A DNA stretch of 64,000 nucleotides from Lachnospiraceae bacterium (GCA_902363835.1 CABJBM010000013.1:110523-174522); one strand, 5' to 3'. Shown: positions 53,156 through 61,913, counted from the stretch's first letter. Program-made: numbers and translations. The notes: a model not told the origin generated them from the letters alone.

Positions 53156-53803
53156 CTAAATGTTATTCACTTTATTATCTTCTGCCGGAATCAGATCACC
53201 GCTTTCGGAAAGCTCCTCTTCCACTTCCATGCGGATTTCAGCCGCAACCACCGGATCAGCCACCGGAAGATTCTGAGTGGAACCAATGCCGAATCTCCTT
53301 AAAAATTCCTCTGTGGTGGCAAACAATGCCGGACGGCCGGGCGCATCCAAACGCCCCACTTCGTATACCAGGTTGTATTCCACCAGCTTATTGACCGCAT
53401 GATCTGATTTGACGCCCCGTATCTTCTCAATTTCCAGCTTTGTCACAGGCTGTTTATAGGCTATGATGGACAGGGTTTCCAAAACCACATCCGTAAGAAC
53501 CTGTTTTTTAGGGGCAGATGCCACACGGATTAAATTCTCATAATACTCGGACCGTGTGCACATCTGGTAACTGTTCTCCAGTTCCAGGATCTGCATCCCC
53601 CTTTTGCCTGTATCATAACGTTTCATCAAACGGAGGACCGCCTCTTTTGCCGTTGCCTCATCCTGGCCGATGGCAGCTGCCAGAGCCTTAAGTTCAACAG
53701 AATTCCCCATGGTAAAAAGAACTGCCTCGATCACAGCTTCCCACGTTTTTTCTTCCTTTGTGCTCTTTTTCGGTCCCTCAACTAAAAGAGTTTCCTTATC
53801 CAT
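53156..53803 (-). CDS. scpB: Segregation and condensation protein ScpB
   Basis: 215 aa winged-helix protein that, with ScpA and SMC, forms the chromosome-condensing complex. Family segments: [42 protein letters not shown] sequence (here [20 protein letters not shown]), [15 protein letters not shown] and [17 protein letters not shown]. The ATG overlaps the scpA end by 8 bp and has AGAGGAA upstream. A much longer in-frame opening exists only because it runs through the palindromic repeats of scpA and is not used. Confidence 0.95.
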   Translation of the reverse strand: MDKETLLVEGPKKSTKEEKTWEAVIEAVLFTMGNSVELKALAAAIGQDEATAKEAVLRLMKRYDTGKRGMQILELENSYQMCTRSEYYENLIRVASAPKKQVLTDVVLETLSIIAYKQPVTKLEIEKIRGVKSDHAVNKLVEYNLVYEVGRLDAPGRPALFATTEEFLRRFGIGSTQNLPVADPVVAAEIRMEVEEELSESGDLIPAEDNKVNNI

Positions 53804-54710
53804 TAATTTCCTCTTTCCTGCCCTGCATTTTGGGCATAAAGGTATCCCTGGAAGGGGTTTCCTCTTTCCCGCCCTGCTTTTTGGGCATAAAGGTATCCCT
53901 GGAAGGGGTTTCCTCTTCCCTGTCCTCTTTAAGATCCGACAAATCCAGTTCTCCGTCCTCTCCTTCCGGTTCCAGGGTTTCGATGAGCATATCATCAAAC
54001 AAATACTCCTGGGTCAGCCTGATCTTGCCGATCTTCATGAGCTCCAGAAGCGCTAAAAACGTCACAACAACAAGGGTCCGGTCCGGCTGCTTTTCAAGAA
54101 GGCCGCGGAATGAAAACTTCCGGTGTTCTCTGGCATAATCCATGACCGATTTTATCTTATCCTCCAGGCTTATGGATTCCCTCCGGATATTGCCGAACCG
54201 GCTTCGGATAGGGTCCACCCGGTCTGACTTTCGTTTTGTAACAGCCCGGAAAATTTCCTGGAGCTTTGCCAGGGTAAGCCCGTCAAGAAGCTTGTCCAAG
54301 TCCACCGGCGGCTCATACTTTGCCACCTCAGGCGGAAGGGAAGGAGGTTTGTACAGCAAACGGTCAGCCCCTATTTCCCGGTCTTTAAGCTCCTGGGACA
54401 TGTATTTGTAATATTTGTATTCCAGAAGGCGTGCAACAAGCTCTGCCCTTGGATCCTCTTCCTCGCCTTCCTCGTTGGTCTCCCTGGGAAGCAGCATGCG
54501 CGCCTTTATATCAATGAGAGTCGCAGCCATGACAAGAAACTCGCTGACAATGTTTAAATCCTCTGTTTCCATGTGATTTACATAGTCCAGATATTGCTCC
54601 GTAATCGTCGCAATGGGAATATCGTAGATATTCACCTTATTCTTGTCAATCAGATGAAGCAGCAGATCCAGCGGACCTTCAAAATTATCCAGTTTATAAG
54701 AGATTCCCAT
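53796..54710 (-). CDS. scpA: Segregation and condensation protein ScpA with a repeat-derived C-terminal tail
   Basis: 304 aa kleisin joining SMC heads. The N-terminal domain begins YKLDNFEGPLDLLLHLI with NKVNIYDIPI; the C-terminal winged helix ends near TQEYLFDDMLIETLE, where many ScpA proteins stop. Here about 55 more residues follow. They include two 17-residue tandem repeats, EETPSRDTFMPKKQGGK and EETPSRDTFMPKMQGRK, each encoded by one 51-bp palindromic element. GGAGG precedes the ATG of MGISYK. Whether the tail affects SMC binding is unknown. Confidence 0.95.
   Translation of the reverse strand: MGISYKLDNFEGPLDLLLHLIDKNKVNIYDIPIATITEQYLDYVNHMETEDLNIVSEFLVMAATLIDIKARMLLPRETNEEGEEEDPRAELVARLLEYKYYKYMSQELKDREIGADRLLYKPPSLPPEVAKYEPPVDLDKLLDGLTLAKLQEIFRAVTKRKSDRVDPIRSRFGNIRRESISLEDKIKSVMDYAREHRKFSFRGLLEKQPDRTLVVVTFLALLELMKIGKIRLTQEYLFDDMLIETLEPEGEDGELDLSDLKEDREEETPSRDTFMPKKQGGKEETPSRDTFMPKMQGRKEEING
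53811..53926. repeat. Two tandem palindromic elements inside scpA
   Basis: Two 51-bp units (stem GCCC at 53820 and 53871) with TGGGCATAAAGGTATCCCTGG in each and a short third remnant. They encode the repeated C-terminal peptides of ScpA. They are close to the 52-bp intergenic units at 0.73-0.83 kb but exactly a multiple of three in length. Confidence 0.9.
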
Positions 54711-54803
54711 AAAATCCTCCAAGGCAGATTAAAACACACCTTTGACCAGTATATCAAATCCTTCCTCATCTGTAAATATATGGCAGGTTAAAATCATTGG
54801 TTC

Positions 54804-55652
54804 CTATTTCCTTTTTAAATCCACCACCACTACCTGAGGCTTGTTGTTTAAGCGGATGTTAATGGAGTGGGTCCCAAGCCCCCTGCTGACGATCATATAC
54901 TTTCCATCTGACTGAAACTCACCGGCGCAGTATGGAAGGAAAAACTGGTATTGAGGCGTCATGACTCCTCCCAGGTAAGGAATCCTTATGGTCCCTCCAT
55001 GGAAGTGGCCGGACAGGGTTAAGTCAGCTCCCCAGTTTCTGCAGGCATGGAAATGAAGAGGAGAGTGACAAAGCAGAATCTGAAACCGCTCCCTGGATGC
55101 TTTTCCAGCCTTTTGCTCAATCTCCTCTTCAGTCAAACGTTCCGGCCGGAACTTCCGGTAAATCCCCTGTTCTAAATCAATCCCGGTAACAGCCATATCT
55201 TTCCCATACCATTCCGTCCGGTTTTCCAGAATTTTGACTCCAAATCTCTTTAAGCAGCCCACATAGTCTTCATAGGCACTGCCATACACCTTACGCTCCC
55301 AAAGCAGCCGATTCTCATGATTGCCGTTGCCGCAAAATACAGGATACCGGTCTGCCAGTTTTTCTATAAGCCCTAAGGAAACAGCCGTATCCGCTCTTCC
55401 CTTGCTGATAATCATATCTCCTCCCACTAACACCAGGTCAGGAGCCACCTCATCCACAGCGGCCAAAAGCCTTTCATTGGTGTCACCAAACCGGTGTTCG
55501 TGAAGATCGGAAAGAAACACAAGAGTACGGTCCTTTCTTATCTTAGGGCTTTCCAAAACTGTTCTCTCCACAGAAAGCTGTTCTTTTTCATACTCAGAAC
55601 GCAAATACAAGCCTGCGCCTGCAGCGCAAAGAGCTCCGGCAGCAAACCACAT
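54804..55652 (-). CDS. Metallophosphoesterase, membrane-anchored
   Basis: 282 aa calcineurin-like phosphoesterase. Metal-binding motifs in order: LSDLHEHRFG (D-x-H), VGGDM, GNGNHEN (GNH), CHSPLHF and SGHFHGGT (GHxH). One N-terminal hydrophobic segment (MWFAAGALCAAGAGLYL) may anchor it to the membrane. Similar to YkuE/YaeI-type proteins, which include UDP-diacylglucosamine-type hydrolases; the substrate here is not evident. The ATG used has GAGG upstream; an ATG eight codons earlier is possible. Confidence 0.88.
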   Translation of the reverse strand: MWFAAGALCAAGAGLYLRSEYEKEQLSVERTVLESPKIRKDRTLVFLSDLHEHRFGDTNERLLAAVDEVAPDLVLVGGDMIISKGRADTAVSLGLIEKLADRYPVFCGNGNHENRLLWERKVYGSAYEDYVGCLKRFGVKILENRTEWYGKDMAVTGIDLEQGIYRKFRPERLTEEEIEQKAGKASRERFQILLCHSPLHFHACRNWGADLTLSGHFHGGTIRIPYLGGVMTPQYQFFLPYCAGEFQSDGKYMIVSRGLGTHSINIRLNNKPQVVVVDLKRK

Positions 55653-55725
55653 CTGATTTTCCTCTTCTTCCCTCATTTTTTTCTCGTCTTTTCATCATAC
55701 AATGAAGAACCTGCCTGCGTCAAGA

Positions 55726-55944
55726 CTAAGAGGTCCAGTTGCCCACCAGGTATTCAATGATGAGATTCGGCACAATGACCATAAGGCCAATGACAATGCT
55801 CATGACAATGGTGCCGTAAAAATATTCCTCATAGCCGGGCATTCCCGGGGCAGGGGGCACGGTAAAGGCGAGGCGGTAGATTGATTTGCAGAGAACAAAA
55901 AAGCAGATAAGATAAAAAATTCCATTAAAAATATTTTTTTTCAT
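55726..55944 (-). CDS. Small membrane protein, 72 aa
   Basis: Two predicted membrane helices (about 5-25 and 43-65) joined by a loop rich in Pro, Gly and Tyr (PPAPGMPGYEEYFYG). No family recognised. AGGAGG eight bases before the ATG decides the start. It has its own promoter and lies at the head of the run leading to scpA/scpB, 73 bp before the phosphoesterase. Confidence 0.75.
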   Translation of the reverse strand: MKKNIFNGIFYLICFFVLCKSIYRLAFTVPPAPGMPGYEEYFYGTIVMSIVIGLMVIVPNLIIEYLVGNWTS

Positions 55945-55966
55945 TGGTGTATTCCTCCTTTTCCAT

Positions 55967-55995
55967 AATATAAACCACTTATGGATAATATGCAA
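55967..55995 (-). promoter_or_regulatory. Promoter at the head of the small-membrane-protein / scp operon
   Basis: Minus-strand -35 TTGCAT, 17-bp spacer, -10 TATATT, 22 bp before the ATG. The divergent XRE gene starts 44 bp away. Confidence 0.65.
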
Positions 55996-56038
55996 TAGTG
56001 GATAATCACGGTTTAATTAAGACCAGAGGTGATAAATC

Positions 56039-56317
56039 ATGATCGTTTATGACAGGCTTTGGGAAACCATGAAAAAGAAAAACATCAGCCAGTACCATCT
56101 GATAAAATACTGTAAGGTCAGCGCCGGGCAAATCGGACGTCTTAAGAAAAACAACTTTGTTTCCACTCATACCATTGATATGCTCTGCAAGATCCTGGAC
56201 TGCAGCGTCGAAGAGATTATGGAATACAGGGCCGATATAAGCGAGGCCACCTTAAACCCGGAAGACGAATCCAGCGCAGAATCAGGGAATTCTGTCTCTT
56301 CAGAGGATTTGGCATAG
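56039..56317 (+). CDS. XRE-family transcriptional regulator, 92 aa
   Basis: Cro/CI-type helix-turn-helix protein: YDRLWETMKKKNISQYHLIK, VSAGQIGRLKKNNFVSTHTI and DMLCKILDCSVEEIMEYR form the five-helix HTH_3 domain (about 4-65). The C-terminus is a Glu/Ser-rich acidic tail. It may act on the divergent operon upstream, by position only. AGAGGTG precedes the ATG. Its stop codon is part of the terminator stem. Confidence 0.88.
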   Translation: MIVYDRLWETMKKKNISQYHLIKYCKVSAGQIGRLKKNNFVSTHTIDMLCKILDCSVEEIMEYRADISEATLNPEDESSAESGNSVSSEDLA

Positions 56318-56348
56318 AAAAAGAGCCTATAGGCTCTTTTTCTATGCC
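56311..56348 (+). terminator. Bidirectional terminator between the XRE gene and dacF
   Basis: Perfect stem GGCATAGAAAAAGAGCC / GGCTCTTTTTCTATGCC with a TATA loop; it includes the XRE stop codon and serves both convergent genes. Confidence 0.85.
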
Positions 56349-56363
56349 AAAATATCCACGTTC

Positions 56364-57647
56364 TTACCGGATCCAGGCACCTGAAGAATCCACCCGGTAA
56401 CCATCGGGAGTAACGGTATCCTTAAGCATGGCTCCATCTGTCCCCAGATAAAACCATTTTCCGCTGCTCTCCACCCAGCGGTTTTCTGCCATCACAGAAT
56501 CTGAACCAAACCAGTAATAGACCCCGTTTATTTTCTGCCACTCATTGCAGGCCTTGTTTCCATCCTGTTTCCCATAATACCACTTGGCTCCCTCTTTAAT
56601 CCAGCCTGCAAAAGAAACCTGTGTCCCCTGTCCTGCCGCTGCCTTTACGGCAAATCCATAATCCAAAAGAGATTTTGTATCAGCATAATGGGTGGTTTTG
56701 CTCTTCATGATCACAGCAATCAGACGGACCCCGTTCTTTTCCACACAGGTAACCAGGGTATTGCCTGCCAATGAGGTGTAGCCGGTCTTTCCTCCGATGA
56801 CTCCCGGATAATATCTGGAATCTCCCGGATTAAGCATCTTATGACCCATGGTCACGGTTCTGGCCGAAGCTTTCGTAGTGGCCGGTATCTGGTAGCTTAA
56901 AGTAGAGGCCACCTTTCTTACGGTATCATTCTGAAATGCAGCCCTGGCAATGAGCGCCATATCATGAGCCGTGGTATAATGGCTGGAGCTGTTAAGTCCG
57001 TTGGGATTGACAAAATTGGTTCCTGTGCAGCCAAGTTCCTTTGCCCGGGCATTCATCAGGGCAGAAAAGCCGCTGACACTTCCTGAAACATGCTCTGCCA
57101 GACCATTTGCCACTTCGTTTGCAGACTTTAACATAAGGCCGTAAAGGCACTGCTCCACAGTCAGCTTGTCCCCTTCCGTAAGACCCAGGGTCACCGCCCC
57201 TGATTCCAGGTTCGTGGTGGCTGCCTTTGAAAAGGTCACAGTATCCGGCAAACTGCATTTTTCCGCAACAAGAAGGGCAGTCATAAGCTTTGTAATGCTG
57301 GCAGGATAATATCTTGTGTCCCCATTTTTGGAATAAAGCAGGGTTCCTGTGGAAGCATCCATAAGGACCGCTCCTTCTGACTGAATCTCCGGCTGTGATA
57401 TTCCGGCAGGCAGGGATCCCGCTTCATTGGAGGCAGTTCCCGTCTGACCGCTTCCCGTACCGGCTCCTGCGCCCAGCCCAGGCCCTATTTCACTGGCAGC
57501 GCCTCCTGATGGTCCGCTTACGTTTTCTGTCTTGCTTTTGCCTTCCGGGAAGGGCTGTATCAGGGGCATATTCCCGTATGAGGTAAAAGCTGCGAGAATG
57601 CTGATGCTGATTACCAGGCTCCATAGCCTGCATGATTTTTTCGCCAT
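56364..57647 (-). CDS. D-alanyl-D-alanine carboxypeptidase (DacF/PBP5-like) with wall-binding repeats
   Basis: 427 aa secreted S11 peptidase. An N-terminal signal segment is followed by a Gly/Ser/Pro-rich linker. The catalytic domain has PASITKLM (SxxK), KSANEVA (SxN) and GGKTGYTS (KTG). From about residue 345 there are aromatic repeats (GWIKEGAKWYYGKQ, NGVYYWFG, SSGKWFYLGTDGAM) like choline/cell-wall-binding repeats, replacing the usual PBP5 C-terminal domain and amphipathic anchor. It trims the terminal D-Ala of peptidoglycan. A -10 TATACT with extended TGC lies about 50 bp upstream. Confidence 0.92.
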   Translation of the reverse strand: MAKKSCRLWSLVISISILAAFTSYGNMPLIQPFPEGKSKTENVSGPSGGAASEIGPGLGAGAGTGSGQTGTASNEAGSLPAGISQPEIQSEGAVLMDASTGTLLYSKNGDTRYYPASITKLMTALLVAEKCSLPDTVTFSKAATTNLESGAVTLGLTEGDKLTVEQCLYGLMLKSANEVANGLAEHVSGSVSGFSALMNARAKELGCTGTNFVNPNGLNSSSHYTTAHDMALIARAAFQNDTVRKVASTLSYQIPATTKASARTVTMGHKMLNPGDSRYYPGVIGGKTGYTSLAGNTLVTCVEKNGVRLIAVIMKSKTTHYADTKSLLDYGFAVKAAAGQGTQVSFAGWIKEGAKWYYGKQDGNKACNEWQKINGVYYWFGSDSVMAENRWVESSGKWFYLGTDGAMLKDTVTPDGYRVDSSGAWIR

Positions 57648-57778
57648 ATCCTGTCATCTCCTGTGTGTTTCTGCGTACAAGTGTCTTTTCTCACAACAGT
57701 ATAGCATAAAATCCATAATTTTCCGATTAAAATTTTCTTACAAACTTTTACCATTATGAAATAAATTATGTAAGCAGC

Positions 57779-57806
57779 CAAAAACACCGCCTTATTCAGG
57801 CGGTGC
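57779..57806 (-). terminator. Terminator after the NUDIX gene
   Basis: Minus-strand perfect stem CACCGCCT / AGGCGGTG with a five-base loop, followed by TTTTTGG. Confidence 0.85.
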
Positions 57807-57813
57807 GAATCTG

Positions 57814-58497
57814 TCAAAAAATCTGATCTCTGTATTCCTTTTCCAGTTCTTCCAGCCGGTCCATTGCCATGTTTAAGATTTCAGCATGGTCAAATGCCAG
57901 CTTTTCCTGATCCAGCACATCAATGGCAGGTAAAAGATCAATCTCCGTGTCCTTTTTCCACATCAGGCCCTGACGTTCATAGGTTTCAGTGATCCGGTAA
58001 CTCATAAAAATATGTTCTTCTTCATTCTCAATGGTAAGTGCATAGGTGGCTCCATCTTCCAGCTCAGAAAGCTTCTTTTTCCTTACCTGGAACCAGCAGG
58101 CTTCTGCTGCATCGTCGTCGGCCTTTGGAATCAGCTGGTCTTTTGGCACTGCGGCTAAATATGATACTGAGATGACTCTTGTTCTGGGGTCACGTTTCAC
58201 ATTTCCCCATGTGTAAAGCTGTTCCAGGCAAATTCCTCTTAATCCGGTCTCTTCCTCAAGCTCCCTTGCGGCGGCGGCCTCCAGAGCTTCATCGGGATTT
58301 ACAAATCCTCCGGGAATGGCCCACTGCCCGATACAGGGATGATTTTTCCGTTTAATGAGCAGGACTTCTGCTTCTTCCTCCTCTTCCACTGCAAAAATCA
58401 GCATATCCACTGTCACTGACGGGCGCTCGTAATTCCCCGGGCGATACTGCAATAGAAACTCTTTTTCCGTTAATCCGTCTTCATTCCTTCGTTCCAT
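57814..58497 (-). CDS. NUDIX hydrolase
   Basis: 227 aa. The NUDIX box is complete: GGFVNPDEALEAAAARELEEETGL near residues 65-87 (key residues G-x5-E-x7-REL-x2-EE-x2-G). The front resembles ADP-ribose pyrophosphatase/NrtR-like proteins (VTVDMLIFAV, LLIKRKNHPCIGQWAIPGG), but the C-terminus is not a clear winged helix. It probably cleaves a nucleoside diphosphate derivative. AAGAAGGG precedes the ATG. It follows the COG2426 gene by 24 bp. Confidence 0.9.
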   Translation of the reverse strand: MERRNEDGLTEKEFLLQYRPGNYERPSVTVDMLIFAVEEEEEAEVLLIKRKNHPCIGQWAIPGGFVNPDEALEAAAARELEEETGLRGICLEQLYTWGNVKRDPRTRVISVSYLAAVPKDQLIPKADDDAAEACWFQVRKKKLSELEDGATYALTIENEEEHIFMSYRITETYERQGLMWKKDTEIDLLPAIDVLDQEKLAFDHAEILNMAMDRLEELEKEYRDQIF

Positions 58498-58521
58498 TCT
58501 GCCCTTCTTCCTACCAGAATC

Positions 58522-59001
58522 TTAGAATATCACGGACTGGAGCGTCCCTAAAATTCCTGCACTGGCAAGTCCCATAATCAGTCCTGCCATCAGAACGCCT
58601 CCCATCACAGCTAAGATACTGGATTTAAAATCAATATCAAGCAGGCTGGCTGCCAAAGTGCCTGTCCAGGCACCGGTTCCCGGAAGGGGAACCCCTACAA
58701 ATAACAAAAGCGCAATAAACAACCCCTGTCCAGCTTTCGCCTGCAGTTTTTCGCCGCCCTGTTTTCCTTTTTCCAGGCACCAGGAAAAAAAACCGCCGAT
58801 CACCCTCTTATCTGCTCCCCATTCAAGAACTTTTCTTGCAAACAGATAAATGATGGGTACCGGAAGCATGTTGCCAAGAATGGCAACGATATAGGACTGG
58901 AAAAGCGGAAGCCCCTTTACCGTTGAATACGGAATGGCACCTCGAAGTTCTATTAACGGAACCATAGAAACAAAGAAAACAGTCATATATTGTTGTAACA
59001 T
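58522..59001 (-). CDS. COG2426 small-multidrug-export-like membrane protein
   Basis: 159 aa with about four membrane helices. Landmarks of COG2426 (putative small multidrug export): VPLIELRGAIPYS near the N-terminus, GNMLPVPIIYLFARKVLEW, and FVGVPLPGTGAWTGTLAASLLDI. The transport role is annotated for the family but poorly tested. AAAGGAATGG precedes the ATG. It forms a short unit with the NUDIX gene. Confidence 0.88.
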   Translation of the reverse strand: MLQQYMTVFFVSMVPLIELRGAIPYSTVKGLPLFQSYIVAILGNMLPVPIIYLFARKVLEWGADKRVIGGFFSWCLEKGKQGGEKLQAKAGQGLFIALLLFVGVPLPGTGAWTGTLAASLLDIDFKSSILAVMGGVLMAGLIMGLASAGILGTLQSVIF

Positions 59002-59035
59002 ATTCCATTCCTTTCGTGTATAAGTCTGCCTTTAT

Positions 59036-59064
59036 ACTATACACAAAGATTGACCGTCTATCAA
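59036..59064 (-). promoter_or_regulatory. Promoter of the COG2426-NUDIX unit
   Basis: Minus-strand -35 TTGATA, 17-bp spacer, -10 TATAGT, about 35 bp before the ATG. Confidence 0.7.
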
Positions 59065-59213
59065 CCATTTTATAAAAAGATTATATTTTTTACGGAGCTT
59101 AGGGAAGGGGGTATTAAGGAATGCACCTCCCTGCATATACCGTATATTATAGAAACAAGAAGGCGATAGACTTAATCTTCTCTGAAATAAATATTAACAT
59201 TTTTGAAATACTA

Positions 59214-59242
59214 TTGTACTGTCAAAACGAGTGTGATATAAT
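59214..59242 (+). promoter_or_regulatory. Promoter of the PAP2 gene
   Basis: -35 TTGTAC, 17-bp spacer, perfect -10 TATAAT, about 55 bp before the start. Confidence 0.75.
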
Positions 59243-59297
59243 CCTCCAAAGTTGATAAACATAATACCAACCACCAAAATGGAGAAGGATGACCTAT

Positions 59298-59954
59298 ATG
59301 AAAAATCTGCTTCACAGGTACAGGCATGTCTGGATACTCAGCTACGCCTTTATCTATATTCCATGGTTTATCTACCTGGAAAAGACGGTGACAAACCACT
59401 ACCACATCATGTATGTTGCCATAGATGATCTGATCCCTTTTAACGAATATTTCGTTATCCCGTATTTTTTATGGTTTGCTTATATAGCTGCTGCTGTCTG
59501 GTATTTTTTCTTTACTGATGTAAAAGATTATTACAGGCTGTGTACCATGATGTTTACAGGAATGACAATCAGTCTTGTGGTCTGCACCGTGTTCCCCAAC
59601 GGCACGGATTTCCGCCCTGTGATCGACCCCGGCAAAAATATCTTCGCTGCCATTGTGGCGATCCTTTATTCCACGGATACTTGTACCAATGTATTCCCAA
59701 GCATCCATGTTTATAACTCCATCTGTGTGCATATTGCAGTCACCCACAGCGAACGCTTAAAAAAATACCGGCTTCTTAAGACCGGCTCCCTGCTGTTAAT
59801 GATATCCATCTGCCTTGCAACTGTTTTCTTAAAACAGCATTCCGCCTTTGACGGCCTTGGCTCCCTGGTTATGGCCTATGTCATGTACCACTTTGTATAT
59901 TCTGACTCTTATGTTCCCACCAGGGAAAAGGTTTCCGAAAAAGCTATCAGTTAA
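59298..59954 (+). CDS. PAP2-superfamily membrane phosphatase
   Basis: 218 aa with about six membrane helices. The C-terminal half has the phosphatase motifs NVFPSIHVYNS (PSxH) and KQHSAFDGLGS, whose His is the nucleophile; the first KxxxxxxRP motif is weak (TDFRPVIDPG). It may dephosphorylate a lipid phosphate such as undecaprenyl or phosphatidylglycerol phosphate. The ATG after GAAGGATGACCTAT is used; one three codons upstream is possible. Confidence 0.85.
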   Translation: MKNLLHRYRHVWILSYAFIYIPWFIYLEKTVTNHYHIMYVAIDDLIPFNEYFVIPYFLWFAYIAAAVWYFFFTDVKDYYRLCTMMFTGMTISLVVCTVFPNGTDFRPVIDPGKNIFAAIVAILYSTDTCTNVFPSIHVYNSICVHIAVTHSERLKKYRLLKTGSLLLMISICLATVFLKQHSAFDGLGSLVMAYVMYHFVYSDSYVPTREKVSEKAIS

Positions 59955-59955
59955 T

Positions 59956-60002
59956 AACAAATCCCCTGACGTCTTGACAGACTCAGGGGATATTTGTTTT
60001 TT
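59956..60002 (+). terminator. Bidirectional terminator between the PAP2 and GT2 genes
   Basis: Stem AACAAATCCCCTGA / TCAGGGGATATTTGTT around a 13-base loop, followed by TTTT on the plus strand and an A-rich arm that gives T on the minus strand. Confidence 0.8.
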
Positions 60003-60017
60003 ACAGGTGAGTTCGCT

Positions 60018-61037
60018 TTAGTTAAAACCGAAAAATTTCTGGGTCATCTTATAAATCGCAATAGGGAATTTCTTTCCGCTCTCTCCGGGCAGATTCACCC
60101 CCTGCCCCATAAAGCCCCATCTGAGCCTTAGGTACAGCGGCAAATTCTGCTTGCGCAAATGCTGCCACAGTTCCTTTTTCTTCTCCATATTTTCATCGTT
60201 TTCCGACTTAATGGCAAGGATGGAGGATATGGTCATCATGATCTCCAGATAACGCACCATATAACGGCGCAGCTTATGCTCCTTGATCTTTGTCACATCA
60301 TAATAGCCCAGCATCAGCTTTGTCACCTTGATCTGCTGGTCAATGCGGCCGATCATGACCGATTCATTTACGGACTGGTCGTCCCTTCCTATAAAGTACC
60401 GGTAAAAGTTCACATCCAAATAATAAATGGTTTTCACATGAGGCAGGGGCTGGTACACAAATATATTGTCAACATAAAATGTATGCTTGGGAAGTTCCAG
60501 GCCGCACTGCCTTAAAAGCTCTGTCCGGTAAATCACCGAATGCATGAGAATATAGTGCCCCAACAGGAAGACCTTAACATCCTTCCAGCTAAACAGCTCA
60601 TTTTTAGGAAGGGCGGTACGGTAATTCATGACTTTTTTCCGTTTTGCCTCCTGTTTTTCATAGACAAAATTGCTCACCAGCATATCCAGGGTCTTTTCCC
60701 CATAGACAAAGTGCCGCAAGGTATCCAGAATTTCCATATAAGCGGATTCATCCACCCAGTCATCACTGTCCACCACTTTAAAATAAATTCCGGTAGCATT
60801 TCTTAATCCGGCATTAACCGCCTCTCCGTGGCCGCCGTTCTCCTGATGAATGGCCCGGCAGATTTCCGGATAATTTCTTTCATATTCATCGGCGATTTCT
60901 GCTGTACGGTCCTTGGTGGACCCGTCATCCACAATGAGGATCTCCACCTCCTCGCCTCCCGGCAGCAAAGATTCAATGCAGTGCCTCATATAGGCCTCAG
61001 AATTATAGCATGGAATTGCTACTGATAAAAGTTTCAC
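60018..61037 (-). CDS. Family 2 glycosyltransferase
   Basis: 339 aa GT-A fold transferase: LLSVAIPCYNSEAYMRHCI at the N-terminus, ILIVDDGSTKDRTAEIA, the NGGHGEAVNAGLRNATG donor region and KVVDSDDWVD with the DxD-type metal site. The C-terminal part is basic and may associate with the membrane, but no membrane helix is clear. The GTG start overlaps the upstream stop (GTGA) and has AAAGGAGG before it. The acceptor is unknown; surface polysaccharide or glycolipid is likely. Confidence 0.9.
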   Translation of the reverse strand: MKLLSVAIPCYNSEAYMRHCIESLLPGGEEVEILIVDDGSTKDRTAEIADEYERNYPEICRAIHQENGGHGEAVNAGLRNATGIYFKVVDSDDWVDESAYMEILDTLRHFVYGEKTLDMLVSNFVYEKQEAKRKKVMNYRTALPKNELFSWKDVKVFLLGHYILMHSVIYRTELLRQCGLELPKHTFYVDNIFVYQPLPHVKTIYYLDVNFYRYFIGRDDQSVNESVMIGRIDQQIKVTKLMLGYYDVTKIKEHKLRRYMVRYLEIMMTISSILAIKSENDENMEKKKELWQHLRKQNLPLYLRLRWGFMGQGVNLPGESGKKFPIAIYKMTQKFFGFN

Positions 61038-61795
61038 ACAATATCCTCCTTTAAATTGTTTTTCCCATAAATCCGGATTGCGCAAATAACAGACGCCGCC
61101 GCTGAAGCGGCTGCCAAAACCAGCCTTTGGTCTGTATAAAATAAAGAATTCAAACGCTCTGTATTCATCACCAAGAGCGACAGTAAATTGGCTGATACGT
61201 GAAAAAGGTAGGGAGCCAGCAAGGTCCCTGAAACCTCATACAGCCAGGCAAGGGCCAGTCCAATCAGAAAAGCATAAACTCCCTGTGGCAGATTTCCATG
61301 GTAAAGCCCAAACAGGGCCGCTGATAAGACCGCTGACAGCCAGAAAGGGAGTTTCTCCCGCAGCTGTGCAAAACCCAGCCCCCGGAAAATGACCTCTTCT
61401 GCAAAAGGGATCAAAAAGCCGGAAGCCAGAAGCTGAAGGGGAAAAGGCGGCGAATACAAATAGCGTTCTGCCTCCTTATAGGATACAGACATCTCAGTCA
61501 GCCCCAGCGTTTCCACCACATAATTTCCAAGCACACACAAAGCCCCGCCGAATATTAAGATATAGGCCAGGCAGCCATGAAGGGAAAAACCTGCTGCCAA
61601 AATGAATCCCCTGCGTTTCTGATTTGTATAATAGAAATAATAAAGCACGGGTGAAACCAAAAGCGCAGATAAGGCGGTGGCTTCCAGAGCACCCAGGTTT
61701 AAGCACAAAAACAGGGCACTGGTCACTGCAGTATAAAAAAACATGGGAAGGATCAGATGCAGGATGATCGATATCATAACACGGTGTCCTTTCAT
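61034..61795 (-). CDS. CPBP-family intramembrane metalloprotease (CAAX protease type)
   Basis: About 253 aa with seven or eight membrane helices. Abi/CPBP motifs: FAEEVIFRGLG (Glu-Glu and Arg), FGLYHGN and HVSANLLSL, which supply the metal-binding Glu and His. Substrates are unknown. Start uncertain: three in-frame ATGs within 40 bp; the one used has AGGAAG nine bases upstream. It is translationally coupled to the glycosyltransferase. Confidence 0.87.
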   Translation of the reverse strand: MKGHRVMISIILHLILPMFFYTAVTSALFLCLNLGALEATALSALLVSPVLYYFYYTNQKRRGFILAAGFSLHGCLAYILIFGGALCVLGNYVVETLGLTEMSVSYKEAERYLYSPPFPLQLLASGFLIPFAEEVIFRGLGFAQLREKLPFWLSAVLSAALFGLYHGNLPQGVYAFLIGLALAWLYEVSGTLLAPYLFHVSANLLSLLVMNTERLNSLFYTDQRLVLAAASAAASVICAIRIYGKNNLKEDIV

Positions 61796-61913
61796 TTTCT
61801 GTATCTTCCTAAACATTATACCATTTGATTACAGGATAGCTACCAAAATTTTTTTAAATCTTTCTAAATATCATCTCTCTCTAATTTCCCATGGTCCCAT
61901 TCCATGAAACCTG

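Noticed and set aside
53804..53998. Extended N-terminus of ScpB with LPGIPLCPK-type repeats
   Set aside because: The extension lies in another frame of scpA and exists only because the palindromic elements are open in that frame; the ATG after AGAGGAA matches the family start.
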